Source: an uncultured Porphyromonadaceae bacterium (lineage in GTDB: Bacteria > Bacteroidota > Bacteroidia > Bacteroidales > Muribaculaceae). From it: 64,000 nt of DNA. The position numbers were made by a program, and so were the translations under genes. The stretch spans positions 34,207 through 98,206 of the forward strand of contig CAJKBH010000006.1 of NCBI GenBank assembly GCA_905198125.1. Reading direction: 5' to 3'. Below are positions 8,915 through 17,602 of the stretch, one piece after another. Below the pieces are notes generated by a model. That model searched no databases and was not told where the DNA came from. It saw nothing but the letters and a program-made list of their open reading frames with translations. Each line of letters opens with the position of its first letter. The stretch's first letter is position 1.

Positions 8915-10240
8915 TTAAAACTTAAACTGTAACCGGAGCTGGATTATGTTGACGTGACGCTTGGGGCTGACGCTCGAGTCGCGCACGTCGGTATAACGCC
9001 AGCCTAAACGGGCAAGCATATACTTGTTGAAATAATAGTTCAGCGTCACCGAATAGTCGTTGCTGATACCGCCGCGTATGTCCTTATGGCTGGCGTTGGT
9101 GTAGTCGTAACCGGCCACAAGCTCCAGGGTCCTGGGCTTCGGAATGGCGATACCGGCATCCCACGGCGAATAACTGTACTGACTGTCGCCGAGAATAAGG
9201 CAGCGCAGCCATGCGTATGCACCCTGCACCTGATAGGCCGGACGCCCTATGCGGTTGATGTTCATATAGTAATACTGCGACTCCAGGGCCACGCGGTCCT
9301 TGCAGAGCAGCAATTCGGGGCTGAGCTTCAGCTGATTGCCGGCATCCGTCACATCGGCACCCAGCATCTTCACCTTGACTACGCGCGTCGGGAAGTTGGC
9401 ACCTAAATTGAATGCGCCGGACTGTGACTTACCGTCCTCGCCACGCTTGTGCGTCGGGCTTTGATACCACGCGCTCATACCGACCTGCACTATCGCACCG
9501 TCGCGGGCTATGGGACGCCATACGAAACGGCCCACACCTCCGATGCTCTGGCGCGTGATGCCGTCGCCGGTCAGGTTGTCGCTGTTGCCGAATATCACGC
9601 TCGTGCCCATGAAGAATTTGGGCAGGCTCAGATTGTACATGATACCGAGGTTACGCCCCGTAGCGGCCAGGTAGTCGTCGGTGGTCGGAGCCTCGAACGC
9701 GCTCTTGAACGAGCTGGATGTGGATGACTGCAATCCGAACTGATGCACGAAGTATCCGCCGCGCACCAGCATCTTGTCGTTGATTCTGTACTGGATGAAC
9801 ACATCCTTGATGCTGAGCTTGAATCCGCCGAAGCCCACATCCACCTTGGCGTTCCAGTTGCCGTATGCGGCGCTGAGGCCTATACGCATGTCGGGCAGCT
9901 GCACGCCGTCGGTAAATCCGTTGCCGTCGGGAGCGTAGACCGCACCATCGGCAAGGATTCGGGCCATTGGTTTGAAACTGAACTTGGGTTTACCTTCCGA
10001 AGTGCGTGCCTCCTCATGGTGCTTCACCGAAGTGCTCACCACATCAGGATCGCTCATAGGCTCCGTGAGCCAGCTCTTGGATGGTTTCTGAGACTCTGTC
10101 ACCGTCGGCTCCGCAGTAGCCGCCGGTTCAGCAGTTGCTACCGGTTCCGGTTCCGGACTTCCGGTCGGCGTATCGGCCGCCGTTGCCGGGAATATGCACA
10201 ATGCCCCAAGCATCGCGCCTGTGAGTATGAGTGTTTTCAT
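8915..10240 (-). CDS. phosphate-selective porin O/P family outer-membrane protein
   Basis: 441 residues. A signal peptide (ILTGAMLGALCIFPATAA) is followed by a low-complexity Pro/Glu/Thr/Ala spacer (residues about 22-60), then a beta-barrel rich in alternating aromatic and polar strands, ending with the outer-membrane C-terminal phenylalanine (RLQFKF). The strands and the YDYTNASHKDIRGGISNDYS segment match the OprO/OprP porin family. It is likely a passive channel for anions or small solutes in the outer membrane; the substrate cannot be told from sequence. It stands alone between two terminator-like structures, and I saw no consensus promoter. Confidence 0.8.
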   Translation of the reverse strand: MKTLILTGAMLGALCIFPATAADTPTGSPEPEPVATAEPAATAEPTVTESQKPSKSWLTEPMSDPDVVSTSVKHHEEARTSEGKPKFSFKPMARILADGAVYAPDGNGFTDGVQLPDMRIGLSAAYGNWNAKVDVGFGGFKLSIKDVFIQYRINDKMLVRGGYFVHQFGLQSSTSSSFKSAFEAPTTDDYLAATGRNLGIMYNLSLPKFFMGTSVIFGNSDNLTGDGITRQSIGGVGRFVWRPIARDGAIVQVGMSAWYQSPTHKRGEDGKSQSGAFNLGANFPTRVVKVKMLGADVTDAGNQLKLSPELLLCKDRVALESQYYYMNINRIGRPAYQVQGAYAWLRCLILGDSQYSYSPWDAGIAIPKPRTLELVAGYDYTNASHKDIRGGISNDYSVTLNYYFNKYMLARLGWRYTDVRDSSVSPKRHVNIIQLRLQFKF

Positions 10241-10418
10241 AGTATATGGTTTTATAGTGTACTCAAGATTGAAAATATCCCTACAACTCCACTTATACTA
10301 TTCCAACACTATCACACCTCTCCTGGTTTATCTTTTATTTGTTAATTAACAATGCAATAGCCCTTTCTGCAATCGCATATCCCCGCGGTTCCCAAAGGAA
10401 TGACAGCCGGGATGGTTC

Positions 10419-10507
10419 CTTCGGCGCGGAGCCGTTCTGTTCCGGGGCGTAGCCGTTCTGCTTTTTTGTTTTCTTCGGCGCGGAGCCGTTCTGTTCCGGG
10501 GCGTAGC
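10419..10507. repeat. two direct copies of a 35-bp GC-rich repeat
   Basis: Copies at 10419-10453 and 10473-10507 are identical, beginning CTTCGGCGCGGAGCC and ending GGGGCGTAGC, with a T-rich 19-nt spacer. The sub-motif GCCGTTCTG occurs three times. It looks like part of a dispersed intergenic repeat family. Confidence 0.8.
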
Positions 10508-10526
10508 GCCGGCTTAGATACGACCG

Positions 10527-10556
10527 AGGGTGTGTCAACGCGAATTGACACACCCT
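10527..10556 (-). terminator. hairpin after rplT
   Basis: A perfect 12-bp stem, AGGGTGTGTCAA with TTGACACACCCT, and a 6-nt loop, 28 nt past the rplT stop. There is no T run on the minus strand. It shares the GGTGTGTC core with hairpins at 16784 and 26326. Confidence 0.65.
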
Positions 10557-10583
10557 CTGTAGGATATTGCACGCCGAGGCGTA

Positions 10584-10931
10584 TTATTTCTTAACTTTGT
10601 CGCAGATGGCCTTGAAGGCTGCGGGATGGTTCACGGCCAGCTCGGCCAGAGCCTTGCGGTTGATCTCGATACCGGCTGCGTGGATCAGACCCATGAGCTT
10701 GCTGTAGCTCAGGTCCTCCAGGCGGGCTGCGGCGTTGATACGCTGGATCCACAGGGCGCGGAAGTTGCGCTTCTTCTGCTTGCGATCACGGTAGGCGTAG
10801 GTCAGACCCTTCTCCCAGGTGTTCTTGGCCACCGTCCACACGTTGCGACGGCTACCATAGTAACCGCGCGTCAGTTTCAATATCTTCTTTCTCTTGGCAC
10901 GTGAAGCCACGTGATTTACTGATCTTGGCAT
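10584..10931 (-). CDS. rplT: 50S ribosomal protein L20
   Basis: 115 residues from the ATG at 10931, giving the canonical start MPRSVNHVASRAKRKKILK. A start 13 codons further upstream is possible but would add a tail foreign to the family. L20 is needed early in 50S assembly and binds 23S rRNA. It is the last gene of the thrS-infC-rpmI-rplT operon, which in other bacteria is autoregulated by L20. Confidence 0.97.
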   Translation of the reverse strand: MPRSVNHVASRAKRKKILKLTRGYYGSRRNVWTVAKNTWEKGLTYAYRDRKQKKRNFRALWIQRINAAARLEDLSYSKLMGLIHAAGIEINRKALAELAVNHPAAFKAICDKVKK

Positions 10932-11047
10932 CTTTTTTTTCTGTTTTTGAAATCCAGCGGCTTTATTCACTCTTTATATGCTGGAGTTTCGGTTAATAAA
11001 TTTTTAATACGGGGCAAGGGCGCTGCCGGCCCGGGCCCGGTGCGATC

Positions 11048-11245
11048 TTAACGAAGGTTCAGGAGGTCGCGTACCTGCTTGAGGTTGGCGCTTGCCACCA
11101 GTCCCGTGTGGTCCAGGTTGCGCTTGCGCTTCTTCGATTTCTTCGTCAGGATGTGGCTGTGATAAGCGTGCTTACGCTTGATCTTTCCCGTGCCGGTGAG
11201 CGCAAAGCGCTTCTTGGACGCGGCATTGGTCTTTACTTTAGGCAT
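11048..11245 (-). CDS. rpmI: 50S ribosomal protein L35
   Basis: 65 residues, standard length, with the family start MPKVKTNAASKKRFALTGTG and the very basic KKSKKRKRNLDHTGLV segment. Part of the large ribosomal subunit. It lies between infC and rplT; the 116-nt gap to rplT contains a GC-rich self-complementary stretch near 11023-11044 (GCCGGCCCGGGCCCGGTG) that may be a regulatory structure. Confidence 0.97.
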   Translation of the reverse strand: MPKVKTNAASKKRFALTGTGKIKRKHAYHSHILTKKSKKRKRNLDHTGLVASANLKQVRDLLNLR

Positions 11246-11334
11246 TTTGTTTTATTTTTAGTTGTTTTAAACCTCGGCACCGAGTGCCTACGGTCTCTAA
11301 TTCGTTCAATCGGTTTTCCTGCGCGACGGGCTTG

Positions 11335-12054
11335 TCACTCGGCTGCGTCGGGAGTCTCCTCGCTGTCGCTCACCTCCGGCTTCGGAGCCTCGGCGGGTTT
11401 CTGGGCCTCGGCGCGCTTGTCCTTGCGGAGCTCGCCGGCCTGCTTCTCTTTCTTGGGCGCGGCTTTCAGGGGCGTGATCATGATGGTCATACGCTTGCCT
11501 TCCAGCACCGGCATCATCTCCACCTTGCCCAGATCCTCCAGGTCGTTGGCGAAACGCAGCAACAACACCTCGCCCTGCTCCTTGAACAGGATGGAACGGC
11601 CGCGGAAGAACACGTAGGCCTTCACTTTCGACCCCTCCTTCAGGAATCCCTGGGCATGCTTCAGCTTGAAGTTATAGTCGTGGTCGTCGGTCTGGGGTCC
11701 GAAACGGATCTCCTTCACCACCACCTTCGTAGCCTTCTGCTTCTGCTCCTTCTGGCGCTTCTTCTGCTGATAGAGGAATTTCTGGTAGTCGATCACACGG
11801 CATACAGGGGGTTCGGCCGTGGGTGAGATTTCCACGAGATCCAGCTCCTGGCTGCGTGCTATCTTCAGGGCCTGGGCTATCGGATAGATGCCCTGCTCCA
11901 CGTTATCGCCCACCAATCGGACTTCGCGTGCGCGGATGCGTTCGTTGGTCTGATACGGGTCGTTGCGACGGTCGTCGCGACCGGGTCGCTGACCGGGCCG
12001 GGGCTTCGGCCCCATGGGACGCTTCGGTCCCGTGAATAATGGTTTTTTCTCCAT
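11335..12054 (-). CDS. infC: translation initiation factor IF-3
   Basis: 239 residues from the ATG at 12054; a TTG one codon earlier (12057) is less likely. The N-terminal domain contains NERIRAREVRLVGDN, the linker YQKFLYQQKKRQKEQKQK and the C-terminal domain KEIRFGPQTDDHDYNFKLKH, all canonical. IF-3 checks start-codon and initiator-tRNA selection on the 30S subunit. Compared with typical IF-3 (about 180 residues) it carries a Pro/Arg/Gly-rich N-terminal extension (residues 2-35) and an acidic and lysine-rich C-terminal tail of about 40 residues, a pattern common in Bacteroidetes. It begins 10 nt after the thrS stop. Confidence 0.97.
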   Translation of the reverse strand: MEKKPLFTGPKRPMGPKPRPGQRPGRDDRRNDPYQTNERIRAREVRLVGDNVEQGIYPIAQALKIARSQELDLVEISPTAEPPVCRVIDYQKFLYQQKKRQKEQKQKATKVVVKEIRFGPQTDDHDYNFKLKHAQGFLKEGSKVKAYVFFRGRSILFKEQGEVLLLRFANDLEDLGKVEMMPVLEGKRMTIMITPLKAAPKKEKQAGELRKDKRAEAQKPAEAPKPEVSDSEETPDAAE

Positions 12055-12064
12055 CAACAGGATT

Positions 12065-14002
12065 TTATTGTTTTGTAAACGCCGAAACCTCGTCGTTTAT
12101 TATCTTAGCGAACTCTGCCACGGGCATCACGCCCAGGTCGCCCTCGCCGCGCTTGCGCACGGCCACGGTGCCGTCGGCCTGCTCCTTCTCGCCCACAACG
12201 ATCATATAAGGAATCTTCTTCATCTCGTTGTCGCGGATCTTGCGGCCCACCTTCTCATTGCGGTCGTCCACTTCGGCGCGTACGTCCATCTCCTCGAGCT
12301 GTGCGGCTACCTTATGCGCGTAGTCGTTGTATTTCTCGGACACGGGAAGCACCACGCACTGTGTGGGTATCAGCCACAGAGGCAGGTTGCCGGCGGTGTG
12401 CTCCAGCAGCACGGCCACGAAACGCTCCATCGAGCCGAACGGCGCGCGGTGTATCATGACGGGACGGTGCTTCTGGTTGTCGGCGCCGGTGAACGTCAGG
12501 TCGAAGCGCTCGGGCAGGTTATAGTCCACCTGGATTGTACCGAGCTGCCACTTGCGGCCGATGGCGTCGCGCACCATGAAGTCGAGCTTCGGACCGTAGA
12601 ACGCGGCCTCGCCCTCCACCTGGGTGGCTTTCAGGCCCTTCTCTGCACAGGCGTCGATGATGGCCTGCTCGGCAAGGTGCCAGTTCTCGTCGCTGCCGAT
12701 GTACTTGGTCTTGTTCTTCGGGTCGCGCAGCGAAATCTGAGCCTCGTAGTTCTGGAAATCAAGGGCACGGAATATGTACAGGATAATGTCCATCACCTTC
12801 AGGAACTCCTCCTTGATCTGGTCGGGCGTCACGAACAGGTGAGCGTCGTCCTGCGTGAATCCGCGCACACGTGTCAGTCCGTGCAGCTCGCCGCTCTGCT
12901 CGTAACGGTAGACGGTGCCGAACTCGGCGAAGCGCAGGGGCAGGTCGCGGTATGAGCGGGGCGATGTCTTGTAAATCTCGCAGTGGTGCGGGCAGTTCAT
13001 CGGCTTCAGCAGATACTCCTCGCCTTCCTGGGGCGTGTGTATGGGCTGGAACGAGTCCTTGCCGTACTTGGCCCAGTGGCCGGAAGTGACGTACAGGGCC
13101 TTGTTGCCGATATGCGGGGTGATTACCTGCAGGTAACCGTACTTCTTCTGAATCTTGCGGAGGAACTGCTCCAGGCGGTCGCGCAGCGCGGCGCCCTTGG
13201 GCAGCCACAGGGGCAGGCCCTGGCCCACCATCGGAGAGAAGGCGAACAGTTCCATGTCGCGTCCTAAGATGCGGTGGTCACGCTTCTTGGCCTCCTCCAG
13301 CAGCACCAGGTATTCGTCCAGCATCTTCTTCTTGGGGAATGTGATGCCGTACACGCGCACCAGCTGGTTGCGTGTCTCGTCGCCGCGCCAGTATGCGCCG
13401 GCCAGCGACATTATCTTGGCGGCCTTGATGGGTGCGGTGGTCGGGATGTGCGGGCCACGGCACAGGTCGGTAAAGTTGCCCTGGGTGTATGTGGTGATGT
13501 GGCCGTCCTCCAGTTCGGAGATAAGCTCGCACTTGTACTCCTCGCCGCGGTCGCCGAACATCTTCAGTGCATCCTCCTTCGATATGTCGGCACGGACTAT
13601 CGGCTGCTTCTGGGCAGCCAATTCCAGCATCTTCTTCTCGATCTTGGGGAAGTCCTCGTCGGTGATCTTGTGCTCGCCCGGATCGATGTCGTAGTAGAAA
13701 CCGTTCTCGATGGCGGGTCCGATACCGAACTTCACGCCGGGATACAGTTCCTGCAGCGCCTCGGCCAGCAAGTGTGCCGAGCTGTGCCAGAAAGCGTGCT
13801 TGCCTTCCGGGTCATCCCATTTGAACAGTTCTATCCTGGCGTCTCCCTGCACCGGACGTGCCAGGTCCCATTCCTCGCCGTTGATTTTAGCAGCCAGAAC
13901 GTCGGCCGCAAAACGCGGGCTGATGCTCTCGGCTATCTGTAACGGAGTGGTCCCCTCGGCGTACTCTCTGACGCCTCCGTCCGGAAATGTAATCTTTATC
14001 AT
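12065..14002 (-). CDS. thrS: threonyl-tRNA synthetase
   Basis: 645 residues, full length. Order: TGS domain (residues 1-60), the zinc-binding editing domain with HSSAHLLAEALQ (residues about 75-90), the class II catalytic core with MNCPHHCEIY and RFAEFGTVYRYEQSGEL (motif 2), and the anticodon-binding domain from about residue 545. It charges tRNA-Thr; one such tRNA lies at 27872. First gene of the thrS-infC-rpmI-rplT operon, with a promoter at 14067. Confidence 0.97.
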   Translation of the reverse strand: MIKITFPDGGVREYAEGTTPLQIAESISPRFAADVLAAKINGEEWDLARPVQGDARIELFKWDDPEGKHAFWHSSAHLLAEALQELYPGVKFGIGPAIENGFYYDIDPGEHKITDEDFPKIEKKMLELAAQKQPIVRADISKEDALKMFGDRGEEYKCELISELEDGHITTYTQGNFTDLCRGPHIPTTAPIKAAKIMSLAGAYWRGDETRNQLVRVYGITFPKKKMLDEYLVLLEEAKKRDHRILGRDMELFAFSPMVGQGLPLWLPKGAALRDRLEQFLRKIQKKYGYLQVITPHIGNKALYVTSGHWAKYGKDSFQPIHTPQEGEEYLLKPMNCPHHCEIYKTSPRSYRDLPLRFAEFGTVYRYEQSGELHGLTRVRGFTQDDAHLFVTPDQIKEEFLKVMDIILYIFRALDFQNYEAQISLRDPKNKTKYIGSDENWHLAEQAIIDACAEKGLKATQVEGEAAFYGPKLDFMVRDAIGRKWQLGTIQVDYNLPERFDLTFTGADNQKHRPVMIHRAPFGSMERFVAVLLEHTAGNLPLWLIPTQCVVLPVSEKYNDYAHKVAAQLEEMDVRAEVDDRNEKVGRKIRDNEMKKIPYMIVVGEKEQADGTVAVRKRGEGDLGVMPVAEFAKIINDEVSAFTKQ

Positions 14003-14066
14003 TGATAATCAAATATATACATTGTCAATCGGGCATCTTCGCCTCGCGAAAATGCCTTTGCGCCCA

Positions 14067-14097
14067 CAAAATTAGGAAATTATTCTCAATTTTCCAA
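14067..14097 (-). promoter_or_regulatory. promoter of thrS operon
   Basis: Minus-strand TTG at 14095-14097, 20 nt spacer, TAATTTTG at 14067-14074, overlapping the 3' end of the S4-domain gene. The leader before thrS is about 60 nt. Confidence 0.65.
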
Positions 14098-14526
14098 CAT
14101 TTCGTCGTCATCATCGTCTTCCCAGTCAAGGAAATATGTCTCAGCGTATTGCGTGTCGTCGCGGAATTCGCTGAGCTTGCGTCCCTCGCGCTTGGTGGGG
14201 CGTCCCAGTCCCTTGCGGCGGTCGACGAATCCGGAAATGCGCGTCATCTCCAGCAATTCATACTGCGACTGCGGCGTGATGTTCTCCAGGTATTCGGGCA
14301 CTAACTTGGCGCCCAGCCGGTTCTGCGCCAGCTTCAGCACGCGGAACTTATAGGTGATGGGAGGCTTCTTCACGTCTATCACGTCACCCTCCTTAATGGC
14401 GCGGCTGGGCTTGACGGCCACGCCGTTCATGGTGACGCGGCCCTTCTTGCATGCCTCCGTGGCCACGGTGCGCGTCTTGAACACGCGCATGGCCCACAGC
14501 CATTTGTCTATTCTTGTCTCTGCCAT
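14086..14526 (-). CDS. S4-domain RNA-binding protein, Hsp15-like
   Basis: 146 residues. The N-terminal S4 RNA-binding domain is clear (RIDKWLWAMRVFKTRTVATE, then ACKKGRVTMNG and KEGDVIDV). In enterobacteria the homologue Hsp15 (HslR) binds 50S subunits carrying a stalled nascent chain. The C-terminus is very acidic (DWEDDDDDEMLEN). It lies 15 nt downstream of the META lipoprotein gene on the same strand and overlaps the thrS promoter at its 3' end. Confidence 0.88.
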   Translation of the reverse strand: MAETRIDKWLWAMRVFKTRTVATEACKKGRVTMNGVAVKPSRAIKEGDVIDVKKPPITYKFRVLKLAQNRLGAKLVPEYLENITPQSQYELLEMTRISGFVDRRKGLGRPTKREGRKLSEFRDDTQYAETYFLDWEDDDDDEMLEN

Positions 14527-14541
14527 AATGCTTCGTTCCCC

Positions 14542-15426
14542 TTACTGAACCTTGACCCGCTGCAGCGTCAGCACCTTCTTGCCCATGGCGTTGAACAACA
14601 GCACCTCGACGGGCGACACCGGTCTGGCGGCGGTGGCTTCCTCCAGGGCCACTATCAGCGACGTCTCGTAGTTCATGTCGGGGCAGGCCATGCGTGTCAC
14701 GCCTATGGCGCTGAACGATATGGAGTTGGCCTCCTCCATGTTGATGTCCATACGGCCGTTCAGTATGTTGCAGCCGGTGTTGCCGTGCAGCTTGCCCTCG
14801 TCCACGTCTATCATTATCTTCATGTCGGGCACGTCTATCTTCCGGTCGCCGATGGCGGTGACCTGCCACGTGCCGTTCAGGAAGTCGAAGTTCTGGTGCA
14901 TCAGCGTCATCACCTTGCGCCCCTCCCTGTCGTAGAAGTCAAGATAATACTCCGAGCCTGTCACGCCCCATGTGTACCGCACCGTAGCGCCTAAGGCCCG
15001 GTTTATCTCGGTGTCGGTCAGACCCTCCTGCGCGCAGGCCATCATGGTCGTGACCGTATTGTTGAAGCTCAGCGTGGAGTCGGCGGGATTGTACTTATAG
15101 GAGGCGTTCAGGGTGTTGCATCCGTTGTTGCCGTACACGCGCTTCATGCCCGGCACAAAGCGCAGATACGGAGCCTTCTCGCCCACGGCATCCTTGCCGT
15201 ACACTTCCTGGATGCTCCAGTCGCCCTTCACCACGCCCTTCTTGATTTCCTCGGGATTGTACGAGCGGTTGTCGGCATCCGGCGATATTACCTCGCGGTC
15301 ATGCGGCAGAATCGGTTCCTCGGCCGTGTCCGGGCCTTGTGTTTTCGCTGATTTGTTAAAAACGCCGCAGGAGGCCATGGCCAACGCCAGCCCCGCGCAT
15401 ATTGCCGTAATCTGAATCTTTCTCAT
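14542..15426 (-). CDS. META-domain lipoprotein (HslJ-like), two domains
   Basis: 294 residues from the ATG at 15426 (an ATG at 15438 is also in frame). A type II signal peptide ends in the lipobox LAMASC, so it is a lipoprotein. Two META/HslJ-like domains follow, residues about 75-175 and 185-285, each with the GNxGCNxLNA/GNTGCNILNG signature and a second conserved cysteine near RMACPD or MACAQEG. META domains are associated with stress or surface functions in HslJ-type proteins; no enzyme activity is known. It sits between ndh and the S4 gene with 15-nt gaps, so probably one transcript. Confidence 0.85.
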   Translation of the reverse strand: MRKIQITAICAGLALAMASCGVFNKSAKTQGPDTAEEPILPHDREVISPDADNRSYNPEEIKKGVVKGDWSIQEVYGKDAVGEKAPYLRFVPGMKRVYGNNGCNTLNASYKYNPADSTLSFNNTVTTMMACAQEGLTDTEINRALGATVRYTWGVTGSEYYLDFYDREGRKVMTLMHQNFDFLNGTWQVTAIGDRKIDVPDMKIMIDVDEGKLHGNTGCNILNGRMDINMEEANSISFSAIGVTRMACPDMNYETSLIVALEEATAARPVSPVEVLLFNAMGKKVLTLQRVKVQ

Positions 15427-15441
15427 GGTCATATACATCTG

Positions 15442-16707
15442 TCATTCCCCCCAGTGCTTGCGCAGGGGATACCTGGTGGGTCGCAACAGCAGCCGCAGCG
15501 ACGTGGAATAGAACAGGTAGTTCCACGTCCAGTTGGTAAGCACGCTTAGCTTGTTGCGCATTCCTAATATGGACATCAGATGGATGAACATCCACACGAG
15601 CCAGGCGAAGAAGCCGTTGAAGCTGAAGTGCGGCAGGTCGGCCACGGCCTTTGCCTTTCCGATGGTGGCCATCGAACCCTTGTCGCGGTATCGGAACGGT
15701 GTGCGGAACTCGCCGCGGTTCAGGTTCCTGGCCAGGTTGTTGGCCATCTGCAACGCAGGCTGGGCCATCTGCGGGTCGCCCTTGGGGTGGCCGTCGCGCT
15801 GCATCAGGCAGATGTCGCCCACCGCAAACACCGAGCCGTCAAGTCCCTTGACGCGGTTGTATTCGTCCACCAGCACCCGGTTGCCGTGTCCCACGCATTC
15901 CTGCGGAAGACCAGGCATCGGCTCGCCGCGCACGCCCGCCGTCCATATCAGCGTCTCGTAATATTCCTTCTGTCCGTCTGCAAAGTTAACATATTTATCC
16001 GAATAATCCTTAAGAACGGTGTTCAATCGGACATTCACCATAAGTTTTTTGAGTGTTTTCAGCGCGTATTCCTGCGACTGCGGCCTCATGGCGCCGAGCA
16101 GCGATCCGGTGCCTTCCACCAGGGTGATGGTGATGTCGTCCGGCTCCAGTTCGGGGTATTCCTTTTTCAGGATATACTTCTTCATCTCGCCCAGCGCGCC
16201 GGCAATCTCCACGCCGGCCGGACCGCCCCCTACCACAAGGAACGTGAGCAGTTCGCGGCGACGCGCCTTGTCCTGACATAACGCTCCGCGCTCGAAGCGG
16301 TCCAGTATCTCGTCGCGCGTATGCGCCGCCTCGGCCACGGTCTTGATGCCGAACGTCTCCTCGGCCAGCGAGTCCATGCCGAAATAATTGTTGGTCGAGC
16401 CGGCGGCCAGTATCAGCTTGTCGTATTTTATCGTCTCGTAGCTGGTGGTCACCTCTTTGGCCGCGACGTCTATGTTCTTGACATGGCCCATGTGATAGCT
16501 CACGTTGCGGTGTTTCTTGAACTCGCGCCGGAACGGGAAGCAGATGTTGGCGCTGGTCAGTCCCGACGACGCTATCTGATAGAACAGCGGCGGGAAACTG
16601 TTGAAATTATTTCTGTCCACCAGGCATATCTCGTACTTGGCGGGATCCAGCTTCTTGCACAATCTCAATCCCGCGAACCCGCCCCCGATTATCACGATCC
16701 TCTCCAT
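15442..16707 (-). CDS. ndh: type II NADH:quinone oxidoreductase
   Basis: 421 residues. The FAD-binding motif IIGGGFAGLRLCKKLD lies at the N-terminus, a second Rossmann motif LVVGGGPAGVEIAGALGEM at about residues 165-183 binds NADH, and VFAVGDICLMQ near residue 295 is the C-terminal FAD motif. NDH-2 enzymes move electrons from NADH to menaquinone without pumping protons. The C-terminal 60 residues (FFAWLVWMFIHLMSILGMRN) are hydrophobic, consistent with membrane attachment. It is the first gene of a run with the META lipoprotein and S4 protein. Confidence 0.93.
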   Translation of the reverse strand: MERIVIIGGGFAGLRLCKKLDPAKYEICLVDRNNFNSFPPLFYQIASSGLTSANICFPFRREFKKHRNVSYHMGHVKNIDVAAKEVTTSYETIKYDKLILAAGSTNNYFGMDSLAEETFGIKTVAEAAHTRDEILDRFERGALCQDKARRRELLTFLVVGGGPAGVEIAGALGEMKKYILKKEYPELEPDDITITLVEGTGSLLGAMRPQSQEYALKTLKKLMVNVRLNTVLKDYSDKYVNFADGQKEYYETLIWTAGVRGEPMPGLPQECVGHGNRVLVDEYNRVKGLDGSVFAVGDICLMQRDGHPKGDPQMAQPALQMANNLARNLNRGEFRTPFRYRDKGSMATIGKAKAVADLPHFSFNGFFAWLVWMFIHLMSILGMRNKLSVLTNWTWNYLFYSTSLRLLLRPTRYPLRKHWGE

Positions 16708-16783
16708 AACTTATGTTATTTTCTGCCTTTAAAACGGAAATCCATGCTATTATGTTTTGCCATTTGCAGTGGGCGCAGGAAAC

Positions 16784-16820
16784 AAAAAAAGGTGTGAGGG
16801 AAACTGCGTTCCGACACACC
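16784..16820 (-). terminator. rho-independent terminator of sigma gene
   Basis: On the minus strand GGTGTG pairs with CACACC around an inner GGAA/TTCC stem, followed directly by seven T residues. It lies between the sigma-factor stop at 16878 and ndh. Confidence 0.8.
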
Positions 16821-16877
16821 CCGGCATATATTAACCTTCAACCCTTCGTATCCCCGGTGTATATAAGTAAGTTTCTT

Positions 16878-17384
16878 TTATTTGTATTCGCTCAGCATGC
16901 TCTGGAGGCGTTTGCGGGCGAAGAAGATGCGGCTCTTGACCGTGCCGAGGGGCAGACCCATCTTGTCTGCTATCTCGCCATACTTGTAACCGGCAATGTA
17001 CATGGAGAAAGGCACGCGGTATTCCTGATTGAAGGCGCCGATGGCCTTGGAAATCTCCTTGACGGCATACGAGCCTTCGGGCGTGGTCAGTCCCGACTCC
17101 TGCGAGACATTGAGATGATACAGATCCTCGGTAGTGTCCACTATCGTAGCGCTACGCGTCTGGCGGCGGTAGTTGTTGATGAAGATGTTGCGCATGATGG
17201 TGAACACCCATCCCTTGAAGTTGACGTTGTCAACGTATTTGGACTGATTGTCTAATACCTTGAGCGTTGTGTCCTGAACCAGATCCTGTGCGGTGTCTCG
17301 ATTGGCTGTCAGACGGCAGGCGAAGTTGAACAGATTTCCCTGCAGTCCTACCAGCTTATCCCGTAATGATAAATTGTCAGCCAT
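16878..17384 (-). CDS. RNA polymerase sigma factor, ECF type
   Basis: 168 residues. Region 2 spans about residues 10-80 (DLVQDTTLKVLDN, then FKGWVFTIMRNIFINNYRR), and region 4 residues 110-165 with the helix-turn-helix EIADKMGLPLGTVKSRIFFARKRL. It redirects RNA polymerase to a stress or surface regulon. No anti-sigma gene is adjacent, which is unusual for ECF factors. A paralogue of the same length and roughly 55-60% identity by eye lies at 25724 in opposite orientation. Confidence 0.9.
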   Translation of the reverse strand: MADNLSLRDKLVGLQGNLFNFACRLTANRDTAQDLVQDTTLKVLDNQSKYVDNVNFKGWVFTIMRNIFINNYRRQTRSATIVDTTEDLYHLNVSQESGLTTPEGSYAVKEISKAIGAFNQEYRVPFSMYIAGYKYGEIADKMGLPLGTVKSRIFFARKRLQSMLSEYK

Positions 17385-17562
17385 AGTGGATCGTTTTTAA
17401 GATTATACTCCTTAAACAATACACCAGGGCATTTTGTTTCACATTCTTTATTAATTTTTTAACATATTCCTATCGGTCCAATCATATCCCAATTCCTCTT
17501 TACCTATATCCGCAATCAAATCCTGATTTCCATGCCACCCGCCAATCGGTACGGCCCCAAAA

Positions 17563-17594
17563 TTTGTTTAAAATTCACAGATTTAGTAATTTTG
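17563..17594 (+). promoter_or_regulatory. promoter of DUF4924 gene, near-leaderless
   Basis: TTTG at 17563-17566, 20 nt spacer, TAATTTTG at 17587-17594. The start codon at 17603 is 8 nt past the box, so the leader is at most a few nucleotides. Confidence 0.75.
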
Positions 17595-17602
17595 CAGAGA
17601 TT

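Larger units (their letters stand above)
10241..10583. other. gene-free stretch between porin and rplT with repeats
   Basis: About 340 bp without a credible gene. It holds the porin leader (10241-10340), a duplicated GC-rich 35-bp repeat (10419-10507) and the rplT terminator hairpin. The open frames across it (for example 10335-10572 minus) are translations of the repeat. Confidence 0.7.

Noticed and set aside
10335..10572. Two minus-strand frames of about 75 codons
   Set aside because: They translate the 35-bp repeat and the rplT terminator; two frames give similar repetitive peptides, which marks non-coding repeat.
12014..12955. 313-codon plus-strand frame over thrS
   Set aside because: Shadow of thrS on the other strand.
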